Positions 49,558 to 57,054 of a stretch of DNA of 64,000 nucleotides are shown here, in pieces. The stretch spans positions 124,001 through 188,000 of the forward strand of contig JAOAGT010000002.1 of assembly GCA_026415615.1 (NCBI GenBank). Direction: 5' to 3'. Position numbers and translations under genes: made by a program. The notes under the pieces were generated by a model that was not told the origin of the DNA, made no database searches, and was given only the letters and a program-made list of their open reading frames with translations. This stretch comes from Thermoleophilia bacterium (GTDB lineage Bacteria > Actinomycetota > Thermoleophilia > RBG-16-64-13). Each line of letters starts with the position of its first letter. Positions within the stretch are counted from its first letter, which is position 1.

Positions 49558-51123
49558 ATGGCAGCCACTGGCCGCAAGCTTCCAACCTGTATAGGCAGAT
49601 GCATAGTGTTAGTGGCGCTTGTACTCTGCGGTCTCCTTGTAGCAGCGTTCTTGGGGCCCGGCTGTGGTGGCTCCGAAAGTCAGGGGACAATACCTGTCCC
49701 GGCAAGTACAACCAGCTCTCTCCCTGGCGCGCCCTTGTCTCAAGATCTTCTTGGCCTCGGAGACCCATACTTCCCTCGAGCAGGGAACAGCGGCTACGAC
49801 GTGGTTGATTATCAGCTGGATCTGCAAATAGACCCTGAGAAAGGTACTTTGCAAGGGAATGAGCGTATTCGCGCTGTGGCCACCCAGTTGCTACCCCGAT
49901 TTAGCTTGGACGTAACAGATCTCGGAGTGAAGGAGGTGCGGCTGAACGGGAAGACAGTGGTTTTCAAGCATAGCGAGCATGAGCTTGTGGTGGATTCCCC
50001 CGCCCCATTGAAGGGCCGGCAGGAGTTTACGGTGGAGATCTCGTATTCAGGCCAGCCAGAGCCCATCGAGCTCAAACAGGACTGGGGAAGCCTGTTCATG
50101 GGCTGGCGCCACTCCGACGGGGTCGTGTATACGATTAACGAACCGGTTGGTGCTTCTACCTGGTATGTAGCGAATGACCATCCTTCCGACAAGGCTGCCT
50201 ATTCATTCGCCATCACTGTTCCCTCCGGCTATACAGCAGCCGCGACAGGCGATTTTGTCGACGCTCGCGAGACCCACGGGAAATCTACCTTCGTGTGGGA
50301 AATGCGCCAACCGCTGGCGAGCTACGTTGCGGGGCTGGTCGTAGGAAGGCTAGTAACTTGGACAGACACAGCTCCCAACGGGGTAAGTCTCCGCAGCTAC
50401 TTTTCGCCCGCACTAGAGCACCGGGCTCAAGGTGCCTTCTCCCGCTTAGGGGAGATGCTCGGATTCTACGAAGGTCTCTTTGGTCCCTATCCGTTTGAAG
50501 TCTACGGAGTTGCGGTCATTGACGCTGAGACTCAAGGGGCCATGGAAAACCAGACTCTCTCCCTCTACGGAAGAGATGTGCTAGAGGAACACATGGCTGA
50601 TCCTATTAGCCAGGCCATATATGTCTCACACGAGCTTGCTCACCAGTGGTTTGGAAACAGTGTAAGCCCGAAGACCTGGCAGGACATTTGGCTAAACGAA
50701 GGCTTCGCCACCTATGCGAGCTGGCTTTGGCTAGAACATGACTTTGGTGGAGCCATATTGGACCAGCTTGTAGCTGGCAGCATGAAGCTGGCCACTCAGA
50801 AGCAACTGGCGCCGCCCGGCGATCCCGAGGTTATCAGCATGTTCGGCGCAGGTGTCTATCAGCGGGGGGCTCTAGCCTTGCACGCGCTGCGCCTTGTCTT
50901 GGGAGATGAGCGGTTCCTTGCTCTACTTCGTGAGTGGACTTCCCGCTACCGCCATGCGACGGCAGACACGGGGGATTTCATTGACCTTGCAACTCAGGTT
51001 TCGCGTCGGTATGGCGGGCCCGACGTTCGGGAACTGCTCAACCGGTGGCTTTATGAGAAGGAAATCCCCCCGCTGCCGAGCAGTCTTCAAAAGCCCGAAT
51101 CTCTTTCTGCTCAAGCGCCCTGA
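49558..51123 (+). CDS. Exported M1-family aminopeptidase
   Basis: Zinc metallopeptidase (gluzincin). The signal peptide (CIVLVALVLCGLLVAAFLGPG) ends before a Cys that could carry a lipid, although the box is atypical. An N-terminal beta domain precedes the catalytic part: substrate-binding GAMEN (in ETQGAMENQTLSLYG), the zinc site HELAHQW (residues 358-364 from this start) and the downstream Glu in WLNEGFATYASW. About 520 residues: it lacks the large C-terminal domain of PepN. ATG 49558 gives a compact signal peptide; ATG 49489 would overlap the MFS gene and lengthen the leader. The 3' end overlaps the convergent thioesterase gene by 86 bp. Confidence 0.9.
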   Translation: MAATGRKLPTCIGRCIVLVALVLCGLLVAAFLGPGCGGSESQGTIPVPASTTSSLPGAPLSQDLLGLGDPYFPRAGNSGYDVVDYQLDLQIDPEKGTLQGNERIRAVATQLLPRFSLDVTDLGVKEVRLNGKTVVFKHSEHELVVDSPAPLKGRQEFTVEISYSGQPEPIELKQDWGSLFMGWRHSDGVVYTINEPVGASTWYVANDHPSDKAAYSFAITVPSGYTAAATGDFVDARETHGKSTFVWEMRQPLASYVAGLVVGRLVTWTDTAPNGVSLRSYFSPALEHRAQGAFSRLGEMLGFYEGLFGPYPFEVYGVAVIDAETQGAMENQTLSLYGRDVLEEHMADPISQAIYVSHELAHQWFGNSVSPKTWQDIWLNEGFATYASWLWLEHDFGGAILDQLVAGSMKLATQKQLAPPGDPEVISMFGAGVYQRGALALHALRLVLGDERFLALLREWTSRYRHATADTGDFIDLATQVSRRYGGPDVRELLNRWLYEKEIPPLPSSLQKPESLSAQAP

Positions 51124-51523
51124 TCAAAGCGCGGGTCTGTTCTCGCAGCGAGGTGCGGGTGCGGTTGACGTAGTCGTAGGCGACTACGGTGGCGTCCCCT
51201 ACTGCTACCAGGCGGTCGAGTTTATGGCTGTGGGCGGCATGTTCCATGAGCGCCCGGTCTTCTCCTAGGCGGACGATTCTTGCCCCTACCGAAAGTCTGT
51301 CGGGGAAGGTTACGGGGGCAAGGAAACGGCACGTCACCCCAGCTAGGATAAAGCCGTACTCTCCCCACTGCTGACTGGGCGGTTGTATCCCGAGGCGCAT
51401 CAAATACTCGATGCGAGCGATCTCAAAGTACTGCAGGTACATTGTGTGATTGACGTGGCCGAGAGCATCCATGTCAGCCCAGCGCACGTCAATCTCTACC
51501 CTCACTGGATATTCTTCAAGCAC
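51038..51523 (-). CDS. Acyl-CoA thioesterase (4HBT/YbgC-like hot dog)
   Basis: A 161-residue hot-dog protein. GTG 51523 follows GGAGG by 4 nt. The motif VDVRWADMDALGHVNHTMYLQYFEIARIEYL holds the catalytic Asp of YbgC-type thioesterases. FILAGVTCRFLAPVTFPDRLSVGARIVRLG is the central strand region. It hydrolyses acyl-CoA or acyl-ACP thioesters. Its C-terminal 86 bp overlap the antisense M1 peptidase gene, so its last 28 residues (IRALEQKEIRAFEDCSAAG) may be a poorly constrained tail. Confidence 0.87.
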   Translation of the reverse strand: MLEEYPVRVEIDVRWADMDALGHVNHTMYLQYFEIARIEYLMRLGIQPPSQQWGEYGFILAGVTCRFLAPVTFPDRLSVGARIVRLGEDRALMEHAAHSHKLDRLVAVGDATVVAYDYVNRTRTSLREQTRALIRALEQKEIRAFEDCSAAGGFPSHKATG

Positions 51524-51556
51524 TTTTCCTCCACGGAGCTCACGTAGCTCACACGC

Positions 51557-51586
51557 TTCTTGGCTGTCCTGTTCTTGGCTGTTCTG
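51557..51586. repeat. 15-bp imperfect tandem repeat
   Basis: ttcttggctgtcctg (51557-51571) is followed directly by ttcttggctgttctg (51572-51586), one mismatch. It lies in the 357-bp gene-free stretch 51524-51880, which holds no convincing small gene. Confidence 0.85.
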
Positions 51587-51747
51587 TATTCTAGCGCCAG
51601 GTTGACGAGGCAGCCGTCCACCTACCCTGCGGGCGCGTTAATGCCAACAGGCGAACACTCTGGCTCTCCGGCGTCCAGCAACAAAGCGCTGCAATACTGC
51701 CTGATCCGATCCCGACAGTCTTATTCCACTGGAGACTATGTTGGAGA

Positions 51748-51780
51748 GGTTCTCGGAAGGTTCTCGGAAGGTTCTCGGAA
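51748..51780. repeat. Three perfect 11-bp tandem repeats
   Basis: ggttctcggaa occurs three times without gaps at 51748-51758, 51759-51769 and 51770-51780. The unit equals about one helical turn, so a protein would meet the sites on one face. They lie 100 bp upstream of the ABC exporter gene at 51881. Confidence 0.9.
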
Positions 51781-51801
51781 TCATCGGCTAGATGCTTCCA
51801 T

Positions 51802-51819
51802 TATGATATCACTATGATA
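51802..51819 (+). promoter_or_regulatory. TATGATA pair, candidate -10 or operator
   Basis: TATGATA at 51802-51808 and 51813-51819, again 11 bp apart, directly after the 11-bp repeats. Either TATGAT fits a -10 box. No good -35 is visible at the usual distance, so activation from the upstream repeats is plausible. Confidence 0.4.
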
Positions 51820-51880
51820 ACATAGGACTACCCGTTGTGAGGGGGCCTCCTAAAGGGATCTGAGCGAAAGGTTTGGTTGT

Positions 51881-52810
51881 GTGTCAATAGTCGTCGAAGT
51901 CGACGGACTCCGAAAAACGTACGGCTCAGTGGTAGCCGTGGACAACCTCTCCTTCACTGTAGAAGAGGGGGAGATTTTTGGCATAGTCGGCCCCAACGGG
52001 GCAGGGAAGACTACCACTGTGGAGTGTGTTGTAGGGCTTCGGGTGCCAGACGATGGCCTCATCAGGGTACTCGGTCTTGACCCCCAGGCCGACCGCGACC
52101 GGCTGCGGGAGGTGGTCGGGGTCCAGCTACAGGAGAGTGCACTTCCGCCCAGGATCAAAGTCGGAGAGGCTTTGGGCCTTTACCGCTCCTTCTACCGGCA
52201 AGCCGCTGACCCGGCTGAGCTGCTCGAAGTGCTGGGCCTCTCGGAGAAGCGCGGCGCCTACTTCAAAGACTTATCTGGCGGCCAAAAGCAGAGGTTGTCC
52301 ATTGCTCTTGCCCTCATCGGTCGACCCTCGGTGGCGGTACTCGACGAGCTCACGACCGGGCTTGACCCTCAGGCTCGGCGAGATACCTGGGAGTTCATCG
52401 AAGGCGTGCGGGACCGAGGCGTCACCATCCTGCTCGTCACCCATTTCATGGACGAGGCGGAAAGGCTGTGCGACCGGGTGGCTCTGATCGACAGAGGCAG
52501 GCTGGTCGCCCTTGACACCCCGGCCAGGCTCGCAGAAGCGGTGCTCGGGGCGAAACGTATGCGTTTTATCCCGTCCAGGGCTTTTGATGAGCGTCTACTC
52601 ACCGATCTTGCTGAAGTGCAAAGCCTGGAGCGCGAGGGAGAACGACTGGTGGTGTACGGCAGCGGTGACCTTGCTAACGCTGTGATACTGACGCTGGCCG
52701 CTAGGGGGATCGTCGCGCACGACGTCGAGCTTGACTCGCCCTCGCTCGAGGACGCCTTTGTGCGGCTGGTTGGCCACGGCAACAGTGGGGAAGAGAGGGG
52801 CCGGTCATGA
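51881..52810 (+). CDS. ABC-2 exporter ATP-binding protein
   Basis: Starts at GTG (VSIVVEVDGLRKTYG). Walker A is IVGPNGAGKTTTVECVVGL, the Q-loop VVGVQLQESALPPRIKV, the signature LSGGQKQRLSIALALIGRP, Walker B VAVLDELTTGLDPQAR and the switch ILLVTHFMDEAERL. The catalytic position after Walker B reads DEL, so the Glu is kept. The C-terminal regulatory part (GAKRMRFIPSRAFDERLL to LEDAFVRLVG) fits DrrA-type exporters. It overlaps the permease by 4 bp (ATGA). Confidence 0.92.
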   Translation: MSIVVEVDGLRKTYGSVVAVDNLSFTVEEGEIFGIVGPNGAGKTTTVECVVGLRVPDDGLIRVLGLDPQADRDRLREVVGVQLQESALPPRIKVGEALGLYRSFYRQAADPAELLEVLGLSEKRGAYFKDLSGGQKQRLSIALALIGRPSVAVLDELTTGLDPQARRDTWEFIEGVRDRGVTILLVTHFMDEAERLCDRVALIDRGRLVALDTPARLAEAVLGAKRMRFIPSRAFDERLLTDLAEVQSLEREGERLVVYGSGDLANAVILTLAARGIVAHDVELDSPSLEDAFVRLVGHGNSGEERGRS

Positions 52811-53655
52811 CAGTACAGGCGTCTGGAGCGGGGCAGTCCTCGTCTGGTGTTGGTTCTTCGGCAAGGAGCCGTCGGTCGTTGCTCGTGGGGTCTTCCTCGA
52901 CACCCGTGGGTCCCCCTCGTTCGGCGTTTGTCACGCTACTGGCGGTGGAGGCGAAGTTGTATATCAGATCAGCCGTGGGCTTGATCCTGGGGCTTGGGCT
53001 CCCTGTGCTCCTCTTGGTGATCTTCGGACTTGTCCCCAGATTCAGGCACCCGATGCCGGAGTTGGACGGGGGCACCATACTTGGGCTCTACGGCCCGATA
53101 CTGAGTGCGTTTGCTCTTGCCTTTCTCGGGTTGGTCTCGCTTCCTATACCGCTAGCCGGATATCGCGAGCTGGGAGTACTGCGGCGCATGTCTTGCACAC
53201 CTGCACCGCGCTCCTGGATCCTGGGGGTGCAACTCCTCATCAACCTTTCAGTCGGGCTGGTCGCCCTTGTGATACTGAACGTGGGGATCAGGGTCTTTGG
53301 AGTGGGCGCTCCGGTACAGGTGGGCGGATACGCGCTAGCCATCGTCTTGTGCGTGGCCGAGATTTTCGCTCTGGGACTGTGGATAGCTGCCGTTGCTCGC
53401 AGCGCAGGCCTTGCCAACGCCATCGGGCAGCTGTGTCTCTACCCGATGATGTTCTTTGCCGGGCTTTACTTCCCTCGGGAGATGATGCCCAGCCTCTTGC
53501 GGCACATCAGCGACTGGACCCCGCTGGGTGCGGCTGTACATGCCATGCAGCAGTCTGCTGAGGGTAGCTTCCCCAGTCTACAGCCTATCTTGGTGATGGT
53601 GGGTTATGCGGCCGTGTTCGGATTGGCAGCGCGTAAGCAGTTCAGGTGGGAGTGA
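52807..53655 (+). CDS. ABC-2 exporter permease
   Basis: A 282-residue permease. A Ser/Gly/Arg-rich N-terminal tail of about 35 residues leads into six helices (LILGLGLPVLLLVIFGLVP; ILSAFALAFLGLVSLPIPLAGYRE; LLINLSVGLVALVILNVGIRVFG; IVLCVAEIFALGLWIAAVARS; PMMFFAGLYFPREMMP). The loop GYRELGVLRRMSCTPAPRSWILGVQL is the ABC-2 coupling region. It starts at ATG overlapping the ATPase stop. The SPFH gene starts 17 bp later, so the three genes probably form one operon. Confidence 0.92.
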   Translation: MTVQASGAGQSSSGVGSSARSRRSLLVGSSSTPVGPPRSAFVTLLAVEAKLYIRSAVGLILGLGLPVLLLVIFGLVPRFRHPMPELDGGTILGLYGPILSAFALAFLGLVSLPIPLAGYRELGVLRRMSCTPAPRSWILGVQLLINLSVGLVALVILNVGIRVFGVGAPVQVGGYALAIVLCVAEIFALGLWIAAVARSAGLANAIGQLCLYPMMFFAGLYFPREMMPSLLRHISDWTPLGAAVHAMQQSAEGSFPSLQPILVMVGYAAVFGLAARKQFRWE

Positions 53656-53672
53656 ACGGAAAGGAGGCCTCT

Positions 53673-54701
53673 ATGAACGAGCAAGTGACAGTACCAAGCC
53701 AGGAGAAGGAGCTCAGGACCATGAGCGGCTGGCCGATGCTGGCTCTCGTGGTCATCATCTTCTTTGCTGCCCTGGCCTTGCTCATAACTGCTGGAGTTCT
53801 GGGGGATCGGGGCGAGATCGGCAAAGGGTCAGTCATCGCCATGGTGTTGATTGGCATCCTTCTGCTGATTCTCGACTCGGTCCTGTCTTTCGGCTTCTTT
53901 GCCTTGGAGCCCAACGAGACCCGGGTGTGTGTGCTTTTCGGCGCCTACAAGGGCACAGTGCGACAGACCGGGTTCCGGTGGGCGAATCCTTTCTACTCAA
54001 ACGGACCAACGGTGAAGCCGGGCGGCGATTCCGGCGCGCGGGAGGCGGCCGCAGCCATGGTTGCCGCGGGCAAGAAGGGGCAGCAGCCTCGCCTTCCCAA
54101 GAAGTACCCACGCTACAAGATCTCAGTGCGCGCCCGGACCTTTAACGGACCCAAGCTCAAGGTAAACGACCGGCGGGGCAACCCAGTCGAGATCGCCTGT
54201 GTAGTGGTGTGGCGGGTAAAAGACACCGCCCAGGCAGTCTTCGATGTCGAAGACTTCGAGCAGTACGTGGAGACCCAGAGTGAGACGGCGCTGCGACACC
54301 TGGCCAGCTCTTATGCCTACGATCACGGGGAAGAGAACGAGATCACCTTGCGCAGCAACGTGGATGAGGTCTCTCAGGCTCTCAAGGCCGAGCTGGAACA
54401 GCGACTAGCTCGTGCAGGAGTGGTGGTTGAGGAAGCCAGGCTCACTCACCTCGCCTATGCCCCGGAGATCGCCCAGGCCATGCTTCGTCGTCAGCAAGCC
54501 GAGGCCATCATTGATGCGCGGCAGAAAATCGTTCAAGGGGCTGTGGGCATGGTGGAAATGGCACTGAGTGAACTTACGTCCAAAGGACTTGTTGAGCTAG
54601 ATCCGGAGCGCAAAGCTGCTATGGTGAGCAATCTCATGGTAGTGCTTTGCGGGGAATCCGAGGTCCATCCGGTTATCAACACGGGGACATTGTATGCATA
54701 G
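53673..54701 (+). CDS. SPFH (band 7/flotillin-like) membrane protein
   Basis: ATG 53673 follows AAGGAGG. Two N-terminal helices (MLALVVIIFFAALALLITAGVL; SVIAMVLIGILLLILDSVLSFGFF) are followed by the SPFH domain (LEPNETRVCVLFGAYKGTVRQTGFRWANPF; VRARTFNGPKLKVNDRRGNPVEIACVVVWRVKDTAQAVFDVEDFEQYVETQSETALRHLASSYAYD) with a charged insertion of about 35 residues (near 111-145), then coiled-coil helices (EVSQALKAELEQRLARAGVVVEEARLTHLAYAPEIAQAMLRRQQAEAI). SPFH proteins build membrane microdomains; the neighbouring exporter may be housed in such a domain, which is inference. Confidence 0.92.
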   Translation: MNEQVTVPSQEKELRTMSGWPMLALVVIIFFAALALLITAGVLGDRGEIGKGSVIAMVLIGILLLILDSVLSFGFFALEPNETRVCVLFGAYKGTVRQTGFRWANPFYSNGPTVKPGGDSGAREAAAAMVAAGKKGQQPRLPKKYPRYKISVRARTFNGPKLKVNDRRGNPVEIACVVVWRVKDTAQAVFDVEDFEQYVETQSETALRHLASSYAYDHGEENEITLRSNVDEVSQALKAELEQRLARAGVVVEEARLTHLAYAPEIAQAMLRRQQAEAIIDARQKIVQGAVGMVEMALSELTSKGLVELDPERKAAMVSNLMVVLCGESEVHPVINTGTLYA

Positions 54702-54786
54702 CGTGGATGGTGACCGACATGTCGAAGCCACTATCCCGACAGCTTTGTAGTTGACTGGTTAGCGACTCTGCTGGCGGGGGCGTTAA

Positions 54787-54993
54787 ATGGCTCAGCGAAA
54801 ACAGTTCTTGCTGCGGATCGATCCCGAGCTCTGGGCAGAGCTCGAGGCGTGGGCAGCCGATGAACTGCGTAGCATAAACGGTCAGATAGAGTACATTCTA
54901 AGAGAGGCAGTAAAGAGGCGAAAGCGTCTGCGCGAGAAAGGCGATAGCGATGAAAGACCCCCGCTTGGAGAAGCTAGCGGCAGTACTGCTTGA
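54787..54993 (+). CDS. Arc-like ribbon-helix-helix protein
   Basis: A 68-residue protein: strand ([14 protein letters not shown]), helix ([13 protein letters not shown]) and helix ([15 protein letters not shown]), the Arc/MetJ ribbon-helix-helix fold that binds DNA as a dimer, then a charged tail. Arc-like genes often follow SPFH genes of this type, so the pair is probably functional. GGGGG lies 5-9 nt before the ATG. Its last 44 bp overlap the M29 peptidase gene in another frame. Targets unknown; the repeats at 51748-51780 are one candidate. Confidence 0.82.
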   Translation: MAQRKQFLLRIDPELWAELEAWAADELRSINGQIEYILREAVKRRKRLREKGDSDERPPLGEASGSTA

Positions 54994-56056
54994 TTATTCT
55001 TTGGATCTCAAACCGGGAGAGCGCTTGCTCATTATGGGGGAAGCTGGGTCAGCGCCGCTCGTGAGTGTTCTCATCCGCGCTGCCTATGAACGAAAGGCCT
55101 TGCCTTTTGCTCGCATGTCGGATGAGCGCGTACACCGCGCATGGCTCTTGGGGGCCACGCGGGAGCAAATGGAGATGCAGGTGGCTTGGGAAATACACCG
55201 CATGAAGGATATCGACGCCACCCTCCATATCATGGCGGGCGACAACGCTGCGGAGCTGTCTGATGTTCCTGGAGAGATCATCGAGGCCATGCATGTAACA
55301 AGTCGGCCTCTGATGGATATTCGTTTGAGCAAGAAGTGGTGTTTGCTCCGCTACCCTACTCCGGCTGCCGCCCAGGCTGCTGGGATGTCAACCGAAGCTT
55401 TTGAGGACTTTTGTCTCGCTGTGTCTACGCTCGACTACGCGAGGCTTAGCAAAGCAATGGATCCTCTTGTAGAGCTGATGTCCCGCACGGACCAGGTGCG
55501 CATTGTTTCTCCTGGCACTGATTTGACTTTTTCTATCAAGGGTATCCCGGTTCTAAAAGCGGCTGGCAAAAACAACATTCCTGACGGGGAGGTCTACACA
55601 GCCCCCGTTCGCGAGTCTGTGAACGGCACGATCCTTTTCAACACTCCCTGTGTGGAGGATGGTGTCACCTACGAGAGGGTGCGGCTTACTTTCAAAGACG
55701 GCAAGGTGGTTGATGCCGACGCAAACGAGCGGCAGCGACTCCTGCAAAGGCTAGAAGCAGACGAAGGGGCGCGCTACGTGGGTGAGTTTGCTTTGGGTCT
55801 CAACCCAAGGATTGATCGGCCGGTAAGGGACGTCCTTTACGACGAGAAAATTGGCGGCAGCCTACACCTGGCGCTGGGCCGTGCGTACGATGACGCGGAC
55901 AACGGGAATCGTTCGGGCATTCACTGGGATCTTGTGCTTCTTCAGACTGCCGACTGGGGCGGCGGTGAGCTGTACTTTGACGATGTTCTAGTGCGCAAGG
56001 ACGGTCTATTTGTGTTACCCGAGCTTGTAGGGCTTAATCCGGAAAACTTGCTATGA
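54950..56056 (+). CDS. M29-family aminopeptidase (AmpS-like)
   Basis: A 368-residue cytoplasmic metallo-aminopeptidase. Family landmarks: [47 protein letters not shown]-type strand, the metal ligand Glu in [77 protein letters not shown] and [10 protein letters not shown]. It releases N-terminal residues from peptides. It overlaps the Arc-like gene by 44 bp, which implies co-translation. Confidence 0.94.
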   Translation: MKDPRLEKLAAVLLDYSLDLKPGERLLIMGEAGSAPLVSVLIRAAYERKALPFARMSDERVHRAWLLGATREQMEMQVAWEIHRMKDIDATLHIMAGDNAAELSDVPGEIIEAMHVTSRPLMDIRLSKKWCLLRYPTPAAAQAAGMSTEAFEDFCLAVSTLDYARLSKAMDPLVELMSRTDQVRIVSPGTDLTFSIKGIPVLKAAGKNNIPDGEVYTAPVRESVNGTILFNTPCVEDGVTYERVRLTFKDGKVVDADANERQRLLQRLEADEGARYVGEFALGLNPRIDRPVRDVLYDEKIGGSLHLALGRAYDDADNGNRSGIHWDLVLLQTADWGGGELYFDDVLVRKDGLFVLPELVGLNPENLL

Positions 56057-56111
56057 GCTGAGAGTCGGTCAAGAAGCGAGAATCGAAATCCGCGCTGGCA
56101 AGGAGGGGGTC

Positions 56112-56849
56112 ATGGTTAGGGGGTGGTCTAGGCCAGCCATGTTAACGGGGTTGGTGCTCACATGTCTTTTGGCTGTTGCAGTCGTGGTTCCAGGGTGTAG
56201 TGCTCAGCTAAGTTGCGGCGGGGAGCAAGAGACGACTTCTGCAGGGGTCTCTTCGACAAGCGCGGAGGTAGTAACAAGTATTGTCGCAACTACAGGTCCG
56301 ACAACGTCAACTACTTCGACCACTACAGTTGTTACCGAAACATCCTCGACTACTACGTCAACCGTAGCCCCGTCTTCCACTACCGAGTCTCTCTCCACTA
56401 CCACCACCGAGAGCTTGTCCAGCGCCGAAACTAGGCTCGCTGACGGCACTATCAAAGCCATGGGCTTCATTGATCGCGTGTGGGAGTCTGGTGGGACGCG
56501 CTACATCAGCATTGACTACGCTGAGATGCTCACCGGGGAGGAAGCAAGGCAGGCTGCCATTGAGGCGGGAGAAATTGGTCCAGACGAGGATCTTCCCAAC
56601 GACTACTATATCCGCAATGTCAATCCCAAAAAGCGAGTGTTCCGCGTGTCGCTTTCTGTGGCGATCACCACGTCAACTCGCTGGGCTCCTCACGATGGGA
56701 TGGATGCTCCTTGCACCTGGGAAGACTTCAAGAGCTTTTGGAGTGGAGGTCCGCTTCCCGAGGGTGACCGTCACCTGCATCTTTGTCCGTGGTGGATCGT
56801 CCGGGACGGCGATCTGGTGATAAGGATTGACGAGCAGTACCTGCCCTGA
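56112..56849 (+). CDS. Secreted lipoprotein of unknown function with Thr/Ser linker
   Basis: AAGGAGGGGG lies just before the ATG. The signal peptide is lipoprotein-like (LTGLVLTCLLAVAVVVPGCSAQ, lipobox VPGC), followed by a linker of about 70 residues that is nearly all Ser/Thr/Val (for example TTSTTSTTTVV). The folded C-terminal 130 residues (AMGFIDRVWESGGTRYISIDYAEMLTGEEARQAAIEAG to DGDLVIRIDEQYLP) include a predicted strand-rich, acidic segment. No family recognised. It probably sits on the outer face of the membrane. Confidence 0.75.
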   Translation: MVRGWSRPAMLTGLVLTCLLAVAVVVPGCSAQLSCGGEQETTSAGVSSTSAEVVTSIVATTGPTTSTTSTTTVVTETSSTTTSTVAPSSTTESLSTTTTESLSSAETRLADGTIKAMGFIDRVWESGGTRYISIDYAEMLTGEEARQAAIEAGEIGPDEDLPNDYYIRNVNPKKRVFRVSLSVAITTSTRWAPHDGMDAPCTWEDFKSFWSGGPLPEGDRHLHLCPWWIVRDGDLVIRIDEQYLP

Positions 56850-56910
56850 AGCTCTGTGGGTTCAGACTGGGCGCTCCAGGCTGGCTCTCGGCTGGCAGTG
56901 ACATTACGGG

Positions 56911-56978
56911 TTGACAGCTGCGTTCAGGGATGAAAACATGGTGCAGCTGCACTTATAGAGTTGTGCCGCGTGCAGCTG
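56911..56978 (+). promoter_or_regulatory. CAGCTG array upstream of the TRAP operon
   Basis: CAGCTG at 56915-56920, 56944-56949 and 56973-56978, each exactly 29 bp from the next. The middle copy lies in the perfect palindrome gtgcagctgcac (56941-56952) and the third shares gtgcagctg. The first overlaps a TTGACA (56911-56916), with a weak candidate -10 (AAACAT) 17 bp later. It lies 76 bp before dctP, so an operator for the transporter is likely. Confidence 0.5.
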
Positions 56979-57054
56979 TCATGGGATCTCTGGATTTGGC
57001 GTGGCATGCCCGTTCGTACCTCGAGGGTAATGCTTTATCAAGGAGGGGAAGATC

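Noticed and set aside
52731-53561. Open frame of 276 codons across the ABC ATPase/permease junction
   Set aside because: It is a shifted frame over two clear ABC genes; its composition (Cys/Arg/Gly-rich) lacks any domain.
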